DNA from: Granulosicoccus sp964390335
GTDB lineage: Bacteria; Pseudomonadota; Gammaproteobacteria; Granulosicoccales; Granulosicoccaceae
DNA: 64,000 nucleotides
Assembly (NCBI GenBank): GCA_964390335.1
Contig: CAYMHU010000008.1
Location: 62,001 to 126,000 of the forward strand
Direction: 5' to 3'
The position numbers and the translations under genes are program-made. The notes beneath the pieces were generated by a model that had not been told where the DNA came from, searched no databases, and saw nothing but the letters and a program-made list of their open reading frames with translations. Each line of letters begins with the position of its first letter. The stretch's first letter is position 1. Shown here piece by piece: positions 19,701 to 28,123 of the stretch.

Positions 19701-22700
19701 CTTGTAGGATCAATACTGATATGGGATTGATCGTCTCCACCGACAATCGAGAAGGTTAACGTATCGCCTTCATCAGGGTCCGCAACAGGAACGGTTGCAA
19801 TACTTAATTGGTTCTCAGGAGCTGCTAAGTCAACTTGATTTCCATTGTTTATGATTGGTTTTTCATTAACGTCGGACAATGTTACGATTAAATTTTGCGA
19901 GTCAGTACCACCATCGCCATCATCCACACTTACTGTGACTTCGAATTCACCATTGGGACCAGAGCCCGTATCGGTTTCAAAGTTGGGAGGATTCTTGAAT
20001 GTTAGTACGCCGTCAGAATCGATGCTAAACAACGCGCTGTCTGCACCGGATAGCGAATAGGCGAATGTGTCAGGGTCTGGATCTGGATCGTCCGCTGTAA
20101 TGCCCGTAACCAATATTTGATTTTCATCAGCATTTATATACACAGTGTCGCCGCCACCCAGACTGGTAATTATTGGATTATCATTGACATTGGTCACCGT
20201 CACAGCAATTTGCTGGAAGTCCTCTTCTCCTTCTATATCGTATGCACGCACGTTAACCTCATACACTCCATCGGTATTGGCATCCGTTGGCGTTGTGAAG
20301 TCAGGTGCGTTCAGAAAAGTCAGCGTGCCGCTGCTTGCGTCAATGTTAAATAGCGCTGCATCTGCACCTCCGGAAATCTCATAGATCGGTGCATTTCCTG
20401 ATGCGGCAGGCCTGGCTCTAACGTTTGTTACCGCAGTTTGATTCTCTTCAACGTTAATGCTGGATGTGGAATCACCACCATCGCTTACAATGATGAGGTT
20501 TACCGGGGCTGCAACAATAGATGCTATAGCGAGTTTTGTGGGCGTAAGGCTCGTGTTATTCAGAATGTCAGTTTTGTCTTCTAACGTGCCAGTTATGTGG
20601 CCGACTATTCCCGCGTCATCGACATACCATATACGACCGTTTTTATGTGTATCTGATGATGTATCGTTATCATAGTTGTAGTCGAACGCAATATCGCTAA
20701 TCGAAATGTCATTCTCTGTATCTTCAACTGCAGTGCCATAGGCTCCGTAGATCGATGGGCCTTTTTCAATCAGCGTGTGCAAAGCAATGAAATACTTATC
20801 GACTTCAGCACCGTATACAGCTACAGTCTGATCATCGGTTGCGTTTGGTGGTGCTACAGAGGCGGGTGGAGTAATACGGTCTCTACCAATCAATTGACTA
20901 TTATCTACACTTGGGTTGAAGGTTAAGATGTCATATTCAATGGTATTGCCAGCATCGCCATACACGTAAATCTCTTGTGAGGTCCCGTCAGCTAAACTGA
21001 CATCCAGCGATGTTATTTGCGACGAAGAATCAATTGTGCCTCCATCAATAGTCGTTGTTGGTAGCGTTATTTCTACTGCTGACGCAGTCCAGTTGCTCGA
21101 GATGTTACTGATCGAGTCAGTACTGTCGATACTGATCTGAAATTTGGAAATGTAGTTTTCCGCTAGGCTGCCAGACGGTGATTCGGTATTTTGAGCAACA
21201 TACAAAAAACTATCCGAGCCGGTTACAGTGGGTAATACATCTATTGCTCGTGGAGCTGTCGGGTTAGCGCCACTATAACCGGTGCCCTGAAATACAAGTG
21301 GCGTCATATCATTCGGTGTAGAGCCGTCTGCATTAACGTATGAAATTTCGTAAGTAGTAGTTGCGGTATTGTATGATTGCAAAGTAAACAGCGTACCAGT
21401 ATTCGGATCGTAATCAAGATCAATATATTCTCTGGTTTCGCCGTGCTTAAATCCTTCAGGCACAATTTTCTGTAAGCCAGTTTCATCCGCATTCATGCGC
21501 CATATAGAATTGTCGCCTTTGTCAATCCAGAACAGTTTGGTTGGTTGTTCCGTATGCACGTACTCTACCGCACCAATATCAACGAATGCATCTATGTGAT
21601 TACCGAATGCATCGACATTGAAGATACCATCTCGCCACCCTAATACCTCATTTTCAATTAACGAGTCGAAATTTCCCCCGGCATCTACCGCGTCACTTAA
21701 TGCCTGTTCGGTATTGGCCGGATTTATGATCAAATGTCGCGAGTGTGAACCATCAATATTGTTTAGTGTATTTGCTAGATTGGCATCGAAGTCTTTATTG
21801 TTTTTATTTTTGCCAACTAAGTCTGTGTGGTGTTGATTAAACACACCCGGAAAATCGGTGGGATCGAGATTGTTGTTGCCGATAATTAAGTTGTAACCTT
21901 TTGAATTAATTGCACCGGCACCAGTATTTGCATTAAAAATTTGACTGCGATTTAATTCGTATCCGCCTCTATCGAATATGCTATTGGCAACAGTGATATC
22001 GCTATTACCTATTTTGTAAAGTGCACTGCCGTCAAAGGCTGCTTGATTTCTATACATAGTCGCATTAGTTATTGATACGTCGGCATTATCCGATGCGCCC
22101 AATGCACCGCCATTAACAAGAGCTTCGTTATTAAAGAAGGTTGTTCTAAATACATTAACTTCTGCGTTGTCGAATGCGGCAATGCCTGAAAAGGCTCGAG
22201 CCCGGTTAAATTCGAAGGTAGAGTTGTTTATGTTGGCCTGACCAAACGCAATGAGTCCAGCTCCATAGCCATTAAAGTCTGTAGAATCGGCAAGCGCTCT
22301 ATTGTCAGAGATAATAGAGTCGTTGATATCCATGCTTGTGTTTGCTGACGTATAAATCCCACCGCCGCTATTCTCGTTCGCTTGGTTGTCGTGTATTGTT
22401 GACTTTGTGATAGTCGATTTATTTGTGATCGTTGGGGAGATGTTTTCTTCGAAGAGTATTCCACCGCCAAAGGTTTCGGCGGTATTTTTGGTAATATTAG
22501 AATTACTGATGGTCAAATCGGATCTTGCGTATACCCCTCCAGCAGCTTCCTTTGAATAGTTTTGATTTATAATCGAGTCGTGAATTGTAGCGTCGCTAAA
22601 GGCCGCTACCGCGCCGCCAGCGGCCCGGATCATATCCCCATATGAGGCGTTGTCGAAAAACTCGGTATTTGCCAAACTTATCGGCGACAACGCCCCAATG

Positions 22701-24139
22701 CCACCACCCAACCGGTGCGCTTTGTTTTTTTCGAAATAAGTGCCGTCGACCGTTGTCTCGCTTAAGAGAGGTCCTACCGCAATACCGCCTCCTAGTCCTT
22801 GTGTTTCATTTGTTCCATCAGCAGTGTTTTCGGTAATGTGGCCGTTGATGAATTCCAAATTGCCACCATAAATAAAAATGCCGCCACCGAGCTGGGCGGT
22901 GTTTTTGTGTAGCGTAACGTCCTCTAGCTTTATAGAGCCGTTGGCAATTCTCAACGCGCCACCACCGTCGAGAGCACCAGGGCCGTTTATGGAGCCTCCC
23001 GTTATGGTTAAATTACTTATGTTAACGTTGTGACCATCTGCGTCGATATGAAACGCTCGAAAATTCTTATTAACGTCTACTTTTAAGACAGTTTGGGTTT
23101 CGTTGCTGCCTTCAATGGTCAAGTTATTCGTAACCACTATGTCTTTTTGTGTACCTGGGCCGTTGTTCTCGGTAATTTCGCCTAAGCTATAGGTGCCCTC
23201 TATTAGTCGAATAGTAAATTGATTGTCCGTATTGGCAACATTGTTTGACGTATAGACAGCTTCGCGCAAGGAAATTTCAACTGGCTCATCCCTTTCCTGT
23301 GACTCATCAGCTACGCTTTCCAGTAAGTTTTGAATTGCGCTATTTCCATCTCCAGGAGCATACTCAAAGTTGTCGTCGAATTTGTCGCTCAAGTATTCAA
23401 TTAATAAGACCCGATTATCCTTATCCCAGTTATACAAAGCGTGGTCCCAGCTTTGTTGTAGTTCATAACTGACAACAGCGGTGTAATTCAGAGGCCCGCT
23501 GCTGACTTCAAATTCCCAGTCCGTACCTGTTTGCGTCGTTCCTGTTTTATCTTCTGTAAGCCCGATATCTGCACCGGTTAATGCGGCTAACGACTTCATG
23601 AGCTCGATACCGCCATCCGTCGAACCGATATCGCAGCCATATATCAAAATATCTGCCCGAGCACTCAATGCATTACTCCAAGCAATAATGCTTTGCTCAT
23701 GTTTATCGATGGTGTTGATACTGAGAAATTCTGACCCAAGTCGTACATTTTCACCAAGGCTATGAGAGATCACATGAACGGCATCCACATCTTGTAATTC
23801 TGATAAAGTTTTCTCGATTATATCGACGCCGTTTTCGGTCTTATCAATAACTACGACGAGTGCCGAACCGGCTTTGTGTTGCGTTATGTCATCTACAATG
23901 CGTTGATACTCAGGCACACGGCTATCGATGAATACAACTTCTGTAATGTCAGCTTTAGGAATTGCAACATTGTTTAAGTGCGCAAACGCATCTGCACGAT
24001 CTGCATCTGTATCGTGATTGTCTTGTAGTAATGCGCTGCCAAGCGCACTCAAAGAGTCTGCTGAGTAAAGTACTCGCGCTTCAAGTGTTTCAGCGACCAA
24101 GCGAAGTTTATTCGCATGATTCTTTTTTTGTTTATCCAT
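16721..24139 (-). CDS. Giant DUF4347 / beta-helix / cadherin-repeat surface protein
   Basis: The protein has 2472 residues. An N-terminal LEARVLYSAD motif at about 19-28 resembles the LEPR-XLL sorting element of giant exported proteins. DUF4347 spans about 45-225, with HVISHSLGENVRLG and YGCDIGSTDGG. A right-handed parallel beta-helix rich in Asn and Gly follows at about 306-860, then a YWTD/propeller-like region starting FWIDKGDNSIWRM at about 868-1210. About ten cadherin-like repeats, one of them dystroglycan-type, cover about 1223-2245, with acidic Ca-binding motifs. The C-terminus has a coiled coil, one membrane segment (GYLLWLIRGG), a PAWRMVDPLPVL box and an acidic tail. It is probably a calcium-stiffened adhesin. 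No type I secretion or LapD/LapG genes are adjacent. Confidence 0.88.
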   Translation of the reverse strand: MDKQKKNHANKLRLVAETLEARVLYSADSLSALGSALLQDNHDTDADRADAFAHLNNVAIPKADITEVVFIDSRVPEYQRIVDDITQHKAGSALVVVIDKTENGVDIIEKTLSELQDVDAVHVISHSLGENVRLGSEFLSINTIDKHEQSIIAWSNALSARADILIYGCDIGSTDGGIELMKSLAALTGADIGLTEDKTGTTQTGTDWEFEVSSGPLNYTAVVSYELQQSWDHALYNWDKDNRVLLIEYLSDKFDDNFEYAPGDGNSAIQNLLESVADESQERDEPVEISLREAVYTSNNVANTDNQFTIRLIEGTYSLGEITENNGPGTQKDIVVTNNLTIEGSNETQTVLKVDVNKNFRAFHIDADGHNVNISNLTITGGSINGPGALDGGGALRIANGSIKLEDVTLHKNTAQLGGGIFIYGGNLEFINGHITENTADGTNETQGLGGGIAVGPLLSETTVDGTYFEKNKAHRLGGGIGALSPISLANTEFFDNASYGDMIRAAGGAVAAFSDATIHDSIINQNYSKEAAGGVYARSDLTISNSNITKNTAETFGGGILFEENISPTITNKSTITKSTIHDNQANENSGGGIYTSANTSMDINDSIISDNRALADSTDFNGYGAGLIAFGQANINNSTFEFNRARAFSGIAAFDNAEVNVFRTTFFNNEALVNGGALGASDNADVSITNATMYRNQAAFDGSALYKIGNSDITVANSIFDRGGYELNRSQIFNANTGAGAINSKGYNLIIGNNNLDPTDFPGVFNQHHTDLVGKNKNNKDFDANLANTLNNIDGSHSRHLIINPANTEQALSDAVDAGGNFDSLIENEVLGWRDGIFNVDAFGNHIDAFVDIGAVEYVHTEQPTKLFWIDKGDNSIWRMNADETGLQKIVPEGFKHGETREYIDLDYDPNTGTLFTLQSYNTATTTYEISYVNADGSTPNDMTPLVFQGTGYSGANPTAPRAIDVLPTVTGSDSFLYVAQNTESPSGSLAENYISKFQISIDSTDSISNISSNWTASAVEITLPTTTIDGGTIDSSSQITSLDVSLADGTSQEIYVYGDAGNTIEYDILTFNPSVDNSQLIGRDRITPPASVAPPNATDDQTVAVYGAEVDKYFIALHTLIEKGPSIYGAYGTAVEDTENDISISDIAFDYNYDNDTSSDTHKNGRIWYVDDAGIVGHITGTLEDKTDILNNTSLTPTKLAIASIVAAPVNLIIVSDGGDSTSSINVEENQTAVTNVRARPAASGNAPIYEISGGADAALFNIDASSGTLTFLNAPDFTTPTDANTDGVYEVNVRAYDIEGEEDFQQIAVTVTNVNDNPIITSLGGGDTVYINADENQILVTGITADDPDPDPDTFAYSLSGADSALFSIDSDGVLTFKNPPNFETDTGSGPNGEFEVTVSVDDGDGGTDSQNLIVTLSDVNEKPIINNGNQVDLAAPENQLSIATVPVADPDEGDTLTFSIVGGDDQSHISIDPTSGLLTFNTTPDYENPIDADASNTYTVNVRVEDAFGDADTQTVVTTVTDANDLPVITSNGGGDNASLIAAENQTAVSTITANDQDPDTLTYSLSGTDSALFSIDSNGVLTFKNPPNFETDTGSGPNGTYEISVTVDDGTGGTDTQNLKIGLANVNEAPAIAMGGDPTIVNTPEAQTSIIIVPATDPDAGDTITYSIVGGEDQSKITIDSVTGALTFNEIPDYENPSDFDTNGEYNIDIQVEDTGGATNLKSVVLTITDINEDPVITSDGGGDNASLIAAENQTAVTNIVVNDPDIGPDTYSYLLSGADKARFSIDTTGALTFKNPPDFEADSGSGTNGAFEVTVTVNDGSGGSDYQNLNVTLSNVNEDPTITSNGGLDSVIISINENQTAVTSVTASDPDLDTNSFNYTLSGADSTLFDIDTTGVLSFVNPPDFERNTGSGTNGHYEITVTVDDGDGGIDTQALSVWVNNVNESPSLLTLSDTNVNENIDTAAGITIGTLSSADQDTGDSVSYSIVGGADADVFTLGGAADNELVLSNGVLDFETQSVYSVLIRASDESGLYTDQLFDININPINEKPMAGSDLPVQIATESNEFTYTIPPESFTDPENDALTYSVTSELPSWLTYDQQTRTFSGTPTDSDVVYGPVTIEINASDSQFQSSTSIFLTIELIDTNQKPIDVALTTPAAATQADPYLIGVLSTSDPDANDSHVYTITDERFQIVGNELKFAPNAENNFFVNEEVELQVVSTDTGNLTTTHYFSIRVSDYVDISLPPTLGAAGAETPPQVELEPIQEPTTATNNTDTKPATQATNTVERTQEPENQQSTYVEEVDLASLIAPLEKITLEEIALLKNTISPLSSSVSANQVSTDINNRLDFEFESGINYANSSEFREIANEFDRQREELEKSQAQYKTLIGSSFTVSSGLSVGYLLWLIRGGTLMGSVLSSLPAWRMVDPLPVLGALGEDTFEDEESLESMVDDGPDEYGSETDKVSV
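18867..20060 (-). repeat. Near-identical cadherin repeat units inside the giant adhesin
   Basis: Within the cadherin region the DNA itself is repeated. A 35-base block encoding DNASLIAAEN occurs at 18867-18901 and 19494-19528, one two-domain unit (about 627 bases) apart. A block encoding LFSID to SGADSALFSID-like text near 19390-19440 recurs near 20008-20060. The spacing indicates duplication of a two-domain unit, recent enough for the DNA to be still alike. Confidence 0.75.
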
Positions 24140-24315
24140 TAGTCTTTCAAGTGCCTAACGTCGCATTTGCTGTCTGGCAGATAATCTCGTGCTCATCACA
24201 AAAAATCGGCGGGAGCGCAATTTTCTATAGGTGGATCACGTTTTGCGCGGGCTTATTAGGCGGAACGGTCTTGAAAATGGGTACTGTGTCTCACTATCGG
24301 AGCACATGAACAGAC

Positions 24316-25299
24316 CTAGCTGGTAGTTGAGACACGACTGACACGCTCATTGGCGATTTGCAGTAAAACGTCTGCGATGCGAGTATCCAGCCATCGTGGT
24401 TCGTCAGCATCGCCGATAAAACCGACATGTCCGCCATATTCGGAGAGTTCTAACGTCACGTTCTCGTTCAGTTCTGACTCGTCGGGTAAAACCGCAGTTG
24501 TAAAAAAAGGATCGTCCAATGCGTACAAGATATGGGTAGGGGCTGCAATGTCTTTTAGGTACTGACGGGCGCTACATTGCTCGTAGTAGTCATGGACATC
24601 TTTAAATCCATGAATCGGCGCAGTCAGGGCATCGTCGAATTTCCAGAAATTATCCAAATCAGCCGTAGCAGCTGGCAATTGTAAAGATGGAAATTTCCTT
24701 CGCTTCGCCTCGTGATGCTCACGCATGGTTGACAACAGGTATCGCTGGTAAATTTTGGTTATGCCGGAATTTAACTTATCTGCACCCACACTGAGCACTA
24801 AAGGCGGGCAAACCGCAATTGCGCCAGATAATCGACATGCTGTGCGCGATTCGCCAAGGTGTTTCAGCAGCGCGTTGGCTCCAAGTGAAAATGCGGCAGC
24901 GTAGACTGCTTCGCCCGGGTACCGAGTGTGTACCAACTCTATAAGCCGTTTTATATCGTCCGTTGCGCCGGAGTGGTACGAGCGTGCGAGTCGATTGGGT
25001 TGTCCACTACACCCACGCCAGTGCATGAAAACAGGTCTAAAACCCTCCTGTTCAAGCATATCGAACACACCGCGTGCATAACCGCTGTCGATACTGCCGC
25101 CCAATCCATGAAACAAACACACAAATGCACCTGCCGGCTTTTTACTCCAGTTTAAGTCGAGAAAATCGCCATCGGGCAGTTCAATTCTTTCTGCCGTGGA
25201 GTCGATTGTTGGGCGTTTGAATAACTTGCTCGCCACAATCGTTTGTAAATGAGGGTTGCGTAACCACCAGCGCGGACTAAATTTAGAGTATGTAATCAC
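24316..25299 (-). CDS. yheT: YheT-family alpha/beta hydrolase
   Basis: A 327-residue protein of the conserved YheT (COG0429) hydrolase family. It starts with the family text FSPRWWLRNPHLQTI. The oxyanion region FHGLGGS is followed by MHWRGCSG, the nucleophile elbow AAFSLGANALL (Ala replaces the first Gly of GxSxG), the acid in YALDDPF, and the His in YGGHVGF. It is probably a soluble carboxylesterase; natural substrates are unknown. Its start codon is only 24 bases from that of the divergent surE, so the two promoters must overlap the opposite coding regions or each other. Confidence 0.9.
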   Translation of the reverse strand: MITYSKFSPRWWLRNPHLQTIVASKLFKRPTIDSTAERIELPDGDFLDLNWSKKPAGAFVCLFHGLGGSIDSGYARGVFDMLEQEGFRPVFMHWRGCSGQPNRLARSYHSGATDDIKRLIELVHTRYPGEAVYAAAFSLGANALLKHLGESRTACRLSGAIAVCPPLVLSVGADKLNSGITKIYQRYLLSTMREHHEAKRRKFPSLQLPAATADLDNFWKFDDALTAPIHGFKDVHDYYEQCSARQYLKDIAAPTHILYALDDPFFTTAVLPDESELNENVTLELSEYGGHVGFIGDADEPRWLDTRIADVLLQIANERVSRVSTTS

Positions 25300-25323
25300 A
25301 AGTTATGGCTCGTTAAACAATTT

Positions 25324-26073
25324 ATGCGCATTTTAATTGCAAATGACGACGGCTATCTGTCGACTGGCATCAATGCGCTGTACAAAGCGATGAGCCGCTT
25401 GGGTGAATCGACGATAGTTGCGCCAGACCGCAATTGTAGCGGTGCAAGTAATTCACTGACGTTGAAACAGCCTATTACTGTACACCGGTACGCCAGCGAC
25501 GTATACGCCGTTGAAGGCACGCCGGCAGACTGCGTGAATATCGCCTTAAGTGGCTTGCTCGATAATGATGTGGATATTGTTGTTAGTGGTATCAATGACG
25601 GGCCGAATATGGGAGATGATGTGTTGTACTCAGGTACCGTAGCAGCCGCAATGGAGTCAAGATTTCTTGGGCATGCGAGTATCGCTTTGTCTATGGCTAC
25701 GCATAACCCGGTGCATTTTGATACGGCAGCAGATATTGCAGAGAAATTGGTAAAGGCACTAGCTCGTCAGCCCCTATCGAGCAATGATATTTTAAATGTG
25801 AACGTGCCGGATGTGCCCATGAGCGAGATTAAAGGCATTAAGTGCACTCGCTTAGGTTCACGGCATCAGTCAGCCAATGCCATTCGGAGTGAGAGTCCGC
25901 GCGGTGATACGGTTTATTGGATAGGCCCGGCGGGTGATATTAACGATTGCAGTGAAGGCACGGACTTTCATGCAGTAAACAATAATTTTGTGTCGGTCAC
26001 GCCATTGAGCGTAGATCTGACAGATACGAACTCTTTAGGTTCGCTTGGTCATTGGTTGGAGAAAATTTCGTGA
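25324..26073 (+). CDS. surE: 5'-nucleotidase SurE
   Basis: A 249-residue divalent-metal-dependent phosphatase that removes phosphate from nucleoside 5'/3'-monophosphates, important in stationary phase. The N-terminal metal site NDDG (Asp8, Asp9), Ser/Asn motifs (GASNSL) and VSGINDGPNMGDDVLYSGTV are all present. It is the first gene of the surE-pcm-nlpD-rpoS block typical of Gammaproteobacteria. The pcm start overlaps its stop by four bases, indicating coupled translation. No good Shine-Dalgarno precedes the ATG. Confidence 0.96.
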   Translation: MRILIANDDGYLSTGINALYKAMSRLGESTIVAPDRNCSGASNSLTLKQPITVHRYASDVYAVEGTPADCVNIALSGLLDNDVDIVVSGINDGPNMGDDVLYSGTVAAAMESRFLGHASIALSMATHNPVHFDTAADIAEKLVKALARQPLSSNDILNVNVPDVPMSEIKGIKCTRLGSRHQSANAIRSESPRGDTVYWIGPAGDINDCSEGTDFHAVNNNFVSVTPLSVDLTDTNSLGSLGHWLEKIS

Positions 26074-26741
26074 CGCTGAGTGCGGTTCAAATCGCCGGTA
26101 TTGGAATGACATCGCAACGCACGCGTAATCGTATGCGGGATAGGTTGCGCGAGCAGGGTATTAACAACGAAGAAGTCTTGAATGTCATGGCGTCAGTACC
26201 TAGACATCTGTTTGTTGATGAAGCTATGGCAACGCGAGCATATGAAGACTCTGCTTTGCCGATAGGTGAGGGGCAAACGATATCGCAGCCCTATGTGGTG
26301 GCCCGTATGACCGAAGTGTTATTAGAGAATGGTCCGATAAAAAAAGTGTTAGAGGTTGGTACTGGTTCTGGATATCAGGCAGCCATTCTCTCGCGGCTGG
26401 TACCCATGGTTTATACCGTAGAGCGCATTAAAAACCTACTTGAAAAAGCACGTCACCGATTCCAAGCGCTTGAATACCGCAACGTGCAAACTCGGCATAG
26501 TGACGGCAGTTGGGGTTGGGCCAGCAATGGTCCGTTTGAAGCGATTATCGTGACTGCGGCGCCAGCATCGGTACCTGAGCCCTTACTGGAGCAGTTGGGT
26601 ATTGGGGGGCGCATGATCGTTCCGGTTGGAAACCAACGTATGGACCAGCGATTAACGGTTATAACCCGCACGCAATCGGGTTACACCGAAGAGCAACTGA
26701 GCAACGTCAATTTCGTACCGTTTCTATCCGGAAAGTCTTAG
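26070..26741 (+). CDS. pcm: Protein-L-isoaspartate O-methyltransferase
   Basis: Repairs isoaspartyl residues in aged proteins using S-adenosylmethionine. I place the start at GTG 26070: it overlaps the surE stop as GTGA, and GGAGA lies 7 bases upstream. Inner starts (ATG 26106) are possible because homologues often begin at MTSQRTR. Family marks are PRHLFVDEAM, ALPIGEGQTISQPYVVARM and the SAM-binding LEVGTGSGYQ, ending in VNFVPFLSGKS. It has about 223 residues, a normal length. It lies in the stationary-phase operon with surE, nlpD and rpoS. Confidence 0.95.
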   Translation: MTLSAVQIAGIGMTSQRTRNRMRDRLREQGINNEEVLNVMASVPRHLFVDEAMATRAYEDSALPIGEGQTISQPYVVARMTEVLLENGPIKKVLEVGTGSGYQAAILSRLVPMVYTVERIKNLLEKARHRFQALEYRNVQTRHSDGSWGWASNGPFEAIIVTAAPASVPEPLLEQLGIGGRMIVPVGNQRMDQRLTVITRTQSGYTEEQLSNVNFVPFLSGKS

Positions 26742-26763
26742 CGATATTGGTTCGAATTTCTTT

Positions 26764-26792
26764 CTGGCATCTCCTGAAATGCCTACTATACT
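26764..26792 (+). promoter_or_regulatory. Candidate sigma-70 promoter before nlpD
   Basis: CTGGCA (26764-26769) and TATACT (26787-26792) are separated by 17 bases, a good consensus fit. It lies about 200 bases before nlpD and would serve nlpD-rpoS independently of surE-pcm. Confidence 0.5.
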
Positions 26793-26991
26793 TTCCAGCT
26801 GCGCCTGATTACCCGTAGTTCTGCCGTGAGGCCGTCATGGACTCTAAGCAGAACAATTTGTCGGAAAACCACAGGTTGTTTCCGATGCGCTAACAATAAA
26901 AACAATAAGATCAGTCGCAAGGTTGTTGGGACAACCCTGTACGCCATTGAAGTTATTTTTTGGTGTGCATTGAACTGTGATAATTCGATTC

Positions 26992-27957
26992 ATGAAAAAA
27001 GCGCTTCACCTAAGCTACGTTGCTTCACTGGTTATGATCGTAACCGGTTGCGCGTCTGTGCCCGATGTTGAAAATCGTCTTCAAGCGATGCAGCTGCATT
27101 CAAATATGTATGTTGTTAGAGCTGGAGAAACGGTTGAATCAATTGCGTTTCGATACAACTTAACAACTGCAGAATTAGAAGCACTGAATCCGGGTATCAA
27201 TTCAAATCTACTCGCCGGCATGAGAATAAACGTTCGGCCTGGAACTGTTTTATCAAACGAAGTTCGTGCTCGTGCATCTTATGCACCACCCATTCAACCT
27301 CGTTTGGTAAGAGAGCATAGTCGCGAACCAGTAAAGCAATCTGTTGCTGTGCAAGAGGTGCAAACGGCGCCTGTGGTAAAGCAACCGGAGATAAGGGTTG
27401 AAAGCGCAGAAGTTATTATCGATGAGAAGGCGCATGAGATAACCGAGATTCCCGCTACATCCTGGTCGAATGAAACGGTGATTGTAGAAAACGGAACATT
27501 CAAAGAAGAAATTATTCCGGACACGCTCGACTTTGAACCTGTGCAAGGAAGTCGTGCTGCCATGGATGCAGAGCTAGAACAATATGTTGGTGAGTGGGTG
27601 TGGCCCACGCAGGGACAGATTGCACGGGAGTTTTCACCTGAGGTTAACGGTGTGCACGGCGTCGATATCGCTGGCGTTCCCGGTCAAGATGTTCGAGCAG
27701 CTATGTCTGGTACGGTTGTTTATTCCGGTAGAGATTTATTGGGTGGCGGTAATTTGATTATCGTGAAGCATGCAAACGATCTGATGACCACTTATTCCCA
27801 TACAGACAAACTTTATGTTGCGGAAGACGATGTTGTTGCTGTCGGTGACCCAATTGCCAGCCTCGGCTGGAACGAGGACAGGGAGTCGGTTTTGCGGTTT
27901 GAGGTAAGAAAAGACGGCAATCCCATGGATCCGGTTAAATTCCTTCCAATTCGGTAG
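26992..27957 (+). CDS. nlpD: NlpD-type LysM/LytM lipoprotein (amidase activator)
   Basis: Outer-membrane lipoprotein that in relatives activates the cell-wall amidase AmiC during division. The ATG at 26992 gives a lipoprotein signal with Cys20 (IVTGC); an upstream GTG at 26977 is less likely. LysM is at about 40-83, followed by a Pro/Gln/Val-rich linker and an M23/LytM domain at about 205-318. The zinc site is degraded as in E. coli NlpD: the first ligand position reads V in VHGVD, and the usual HxH reads LRF. It is therefore probably a regulator, not a peptidase. It lies directly upstream of rpoS, whose main promoter lies inside nlpD in other Gammaproteobacteria. Confidence 0.93.
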   Translation: MKKALHLSYVASLVMIVTGCASVPDVENRLQAMQLHSNMYVVRAGETVESIAFRYNLTTAELEALNPGINSNLLAGMRINVRPGTVLSNEVRARASYAPPIQPRLVREHSREPVKQSVAVQEVQTAPVVKQPEIRVESAEVIIDEKAHEITEIPATSWSNETVIVENGTFKEEIIPDTLDFEPVQGSRAAMDAELEQYVGEWVWPTQGQIAREFSPEVNGVHGVDIAGVPGQDVRAAMSGTVVYSGRDLLGGGNLIIVKHANDLMTTYSHTDKLYVAEDDVVAVGDPIASLGWNEDRESVLRFEVRKDGNPMDPVKFLPIR

Positions 27958-28123
27958 GTTAGCGTTGTTAGTTAATAATTTGTTCGAAATGTAAAATTTC
28001 TGCCAATTTACACTAGGAAGTTGGCGTAAGTTACTTTAATATATAGAATTACCGAGAACGAAAGGGGGTTAAATGCCCATTTTTGCGGTTTTCTTGATTT
28101 ATATGGGTGGTTGGAGATAAGAA

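Noticed and set aside
16721..20500. CRISPR-like or satellite repeat array
   Set aside because: The repeated DNA is in frame inside one gene, spaced by domain length, with protein-level conservation; no short direct repeats with unique spacers.
26826..26890. 18-codon frame between pcm and nlpD
   Set aside because: Too short and without a convincing ribosome site or conservation signal; the region is better explained as nlpD leader.
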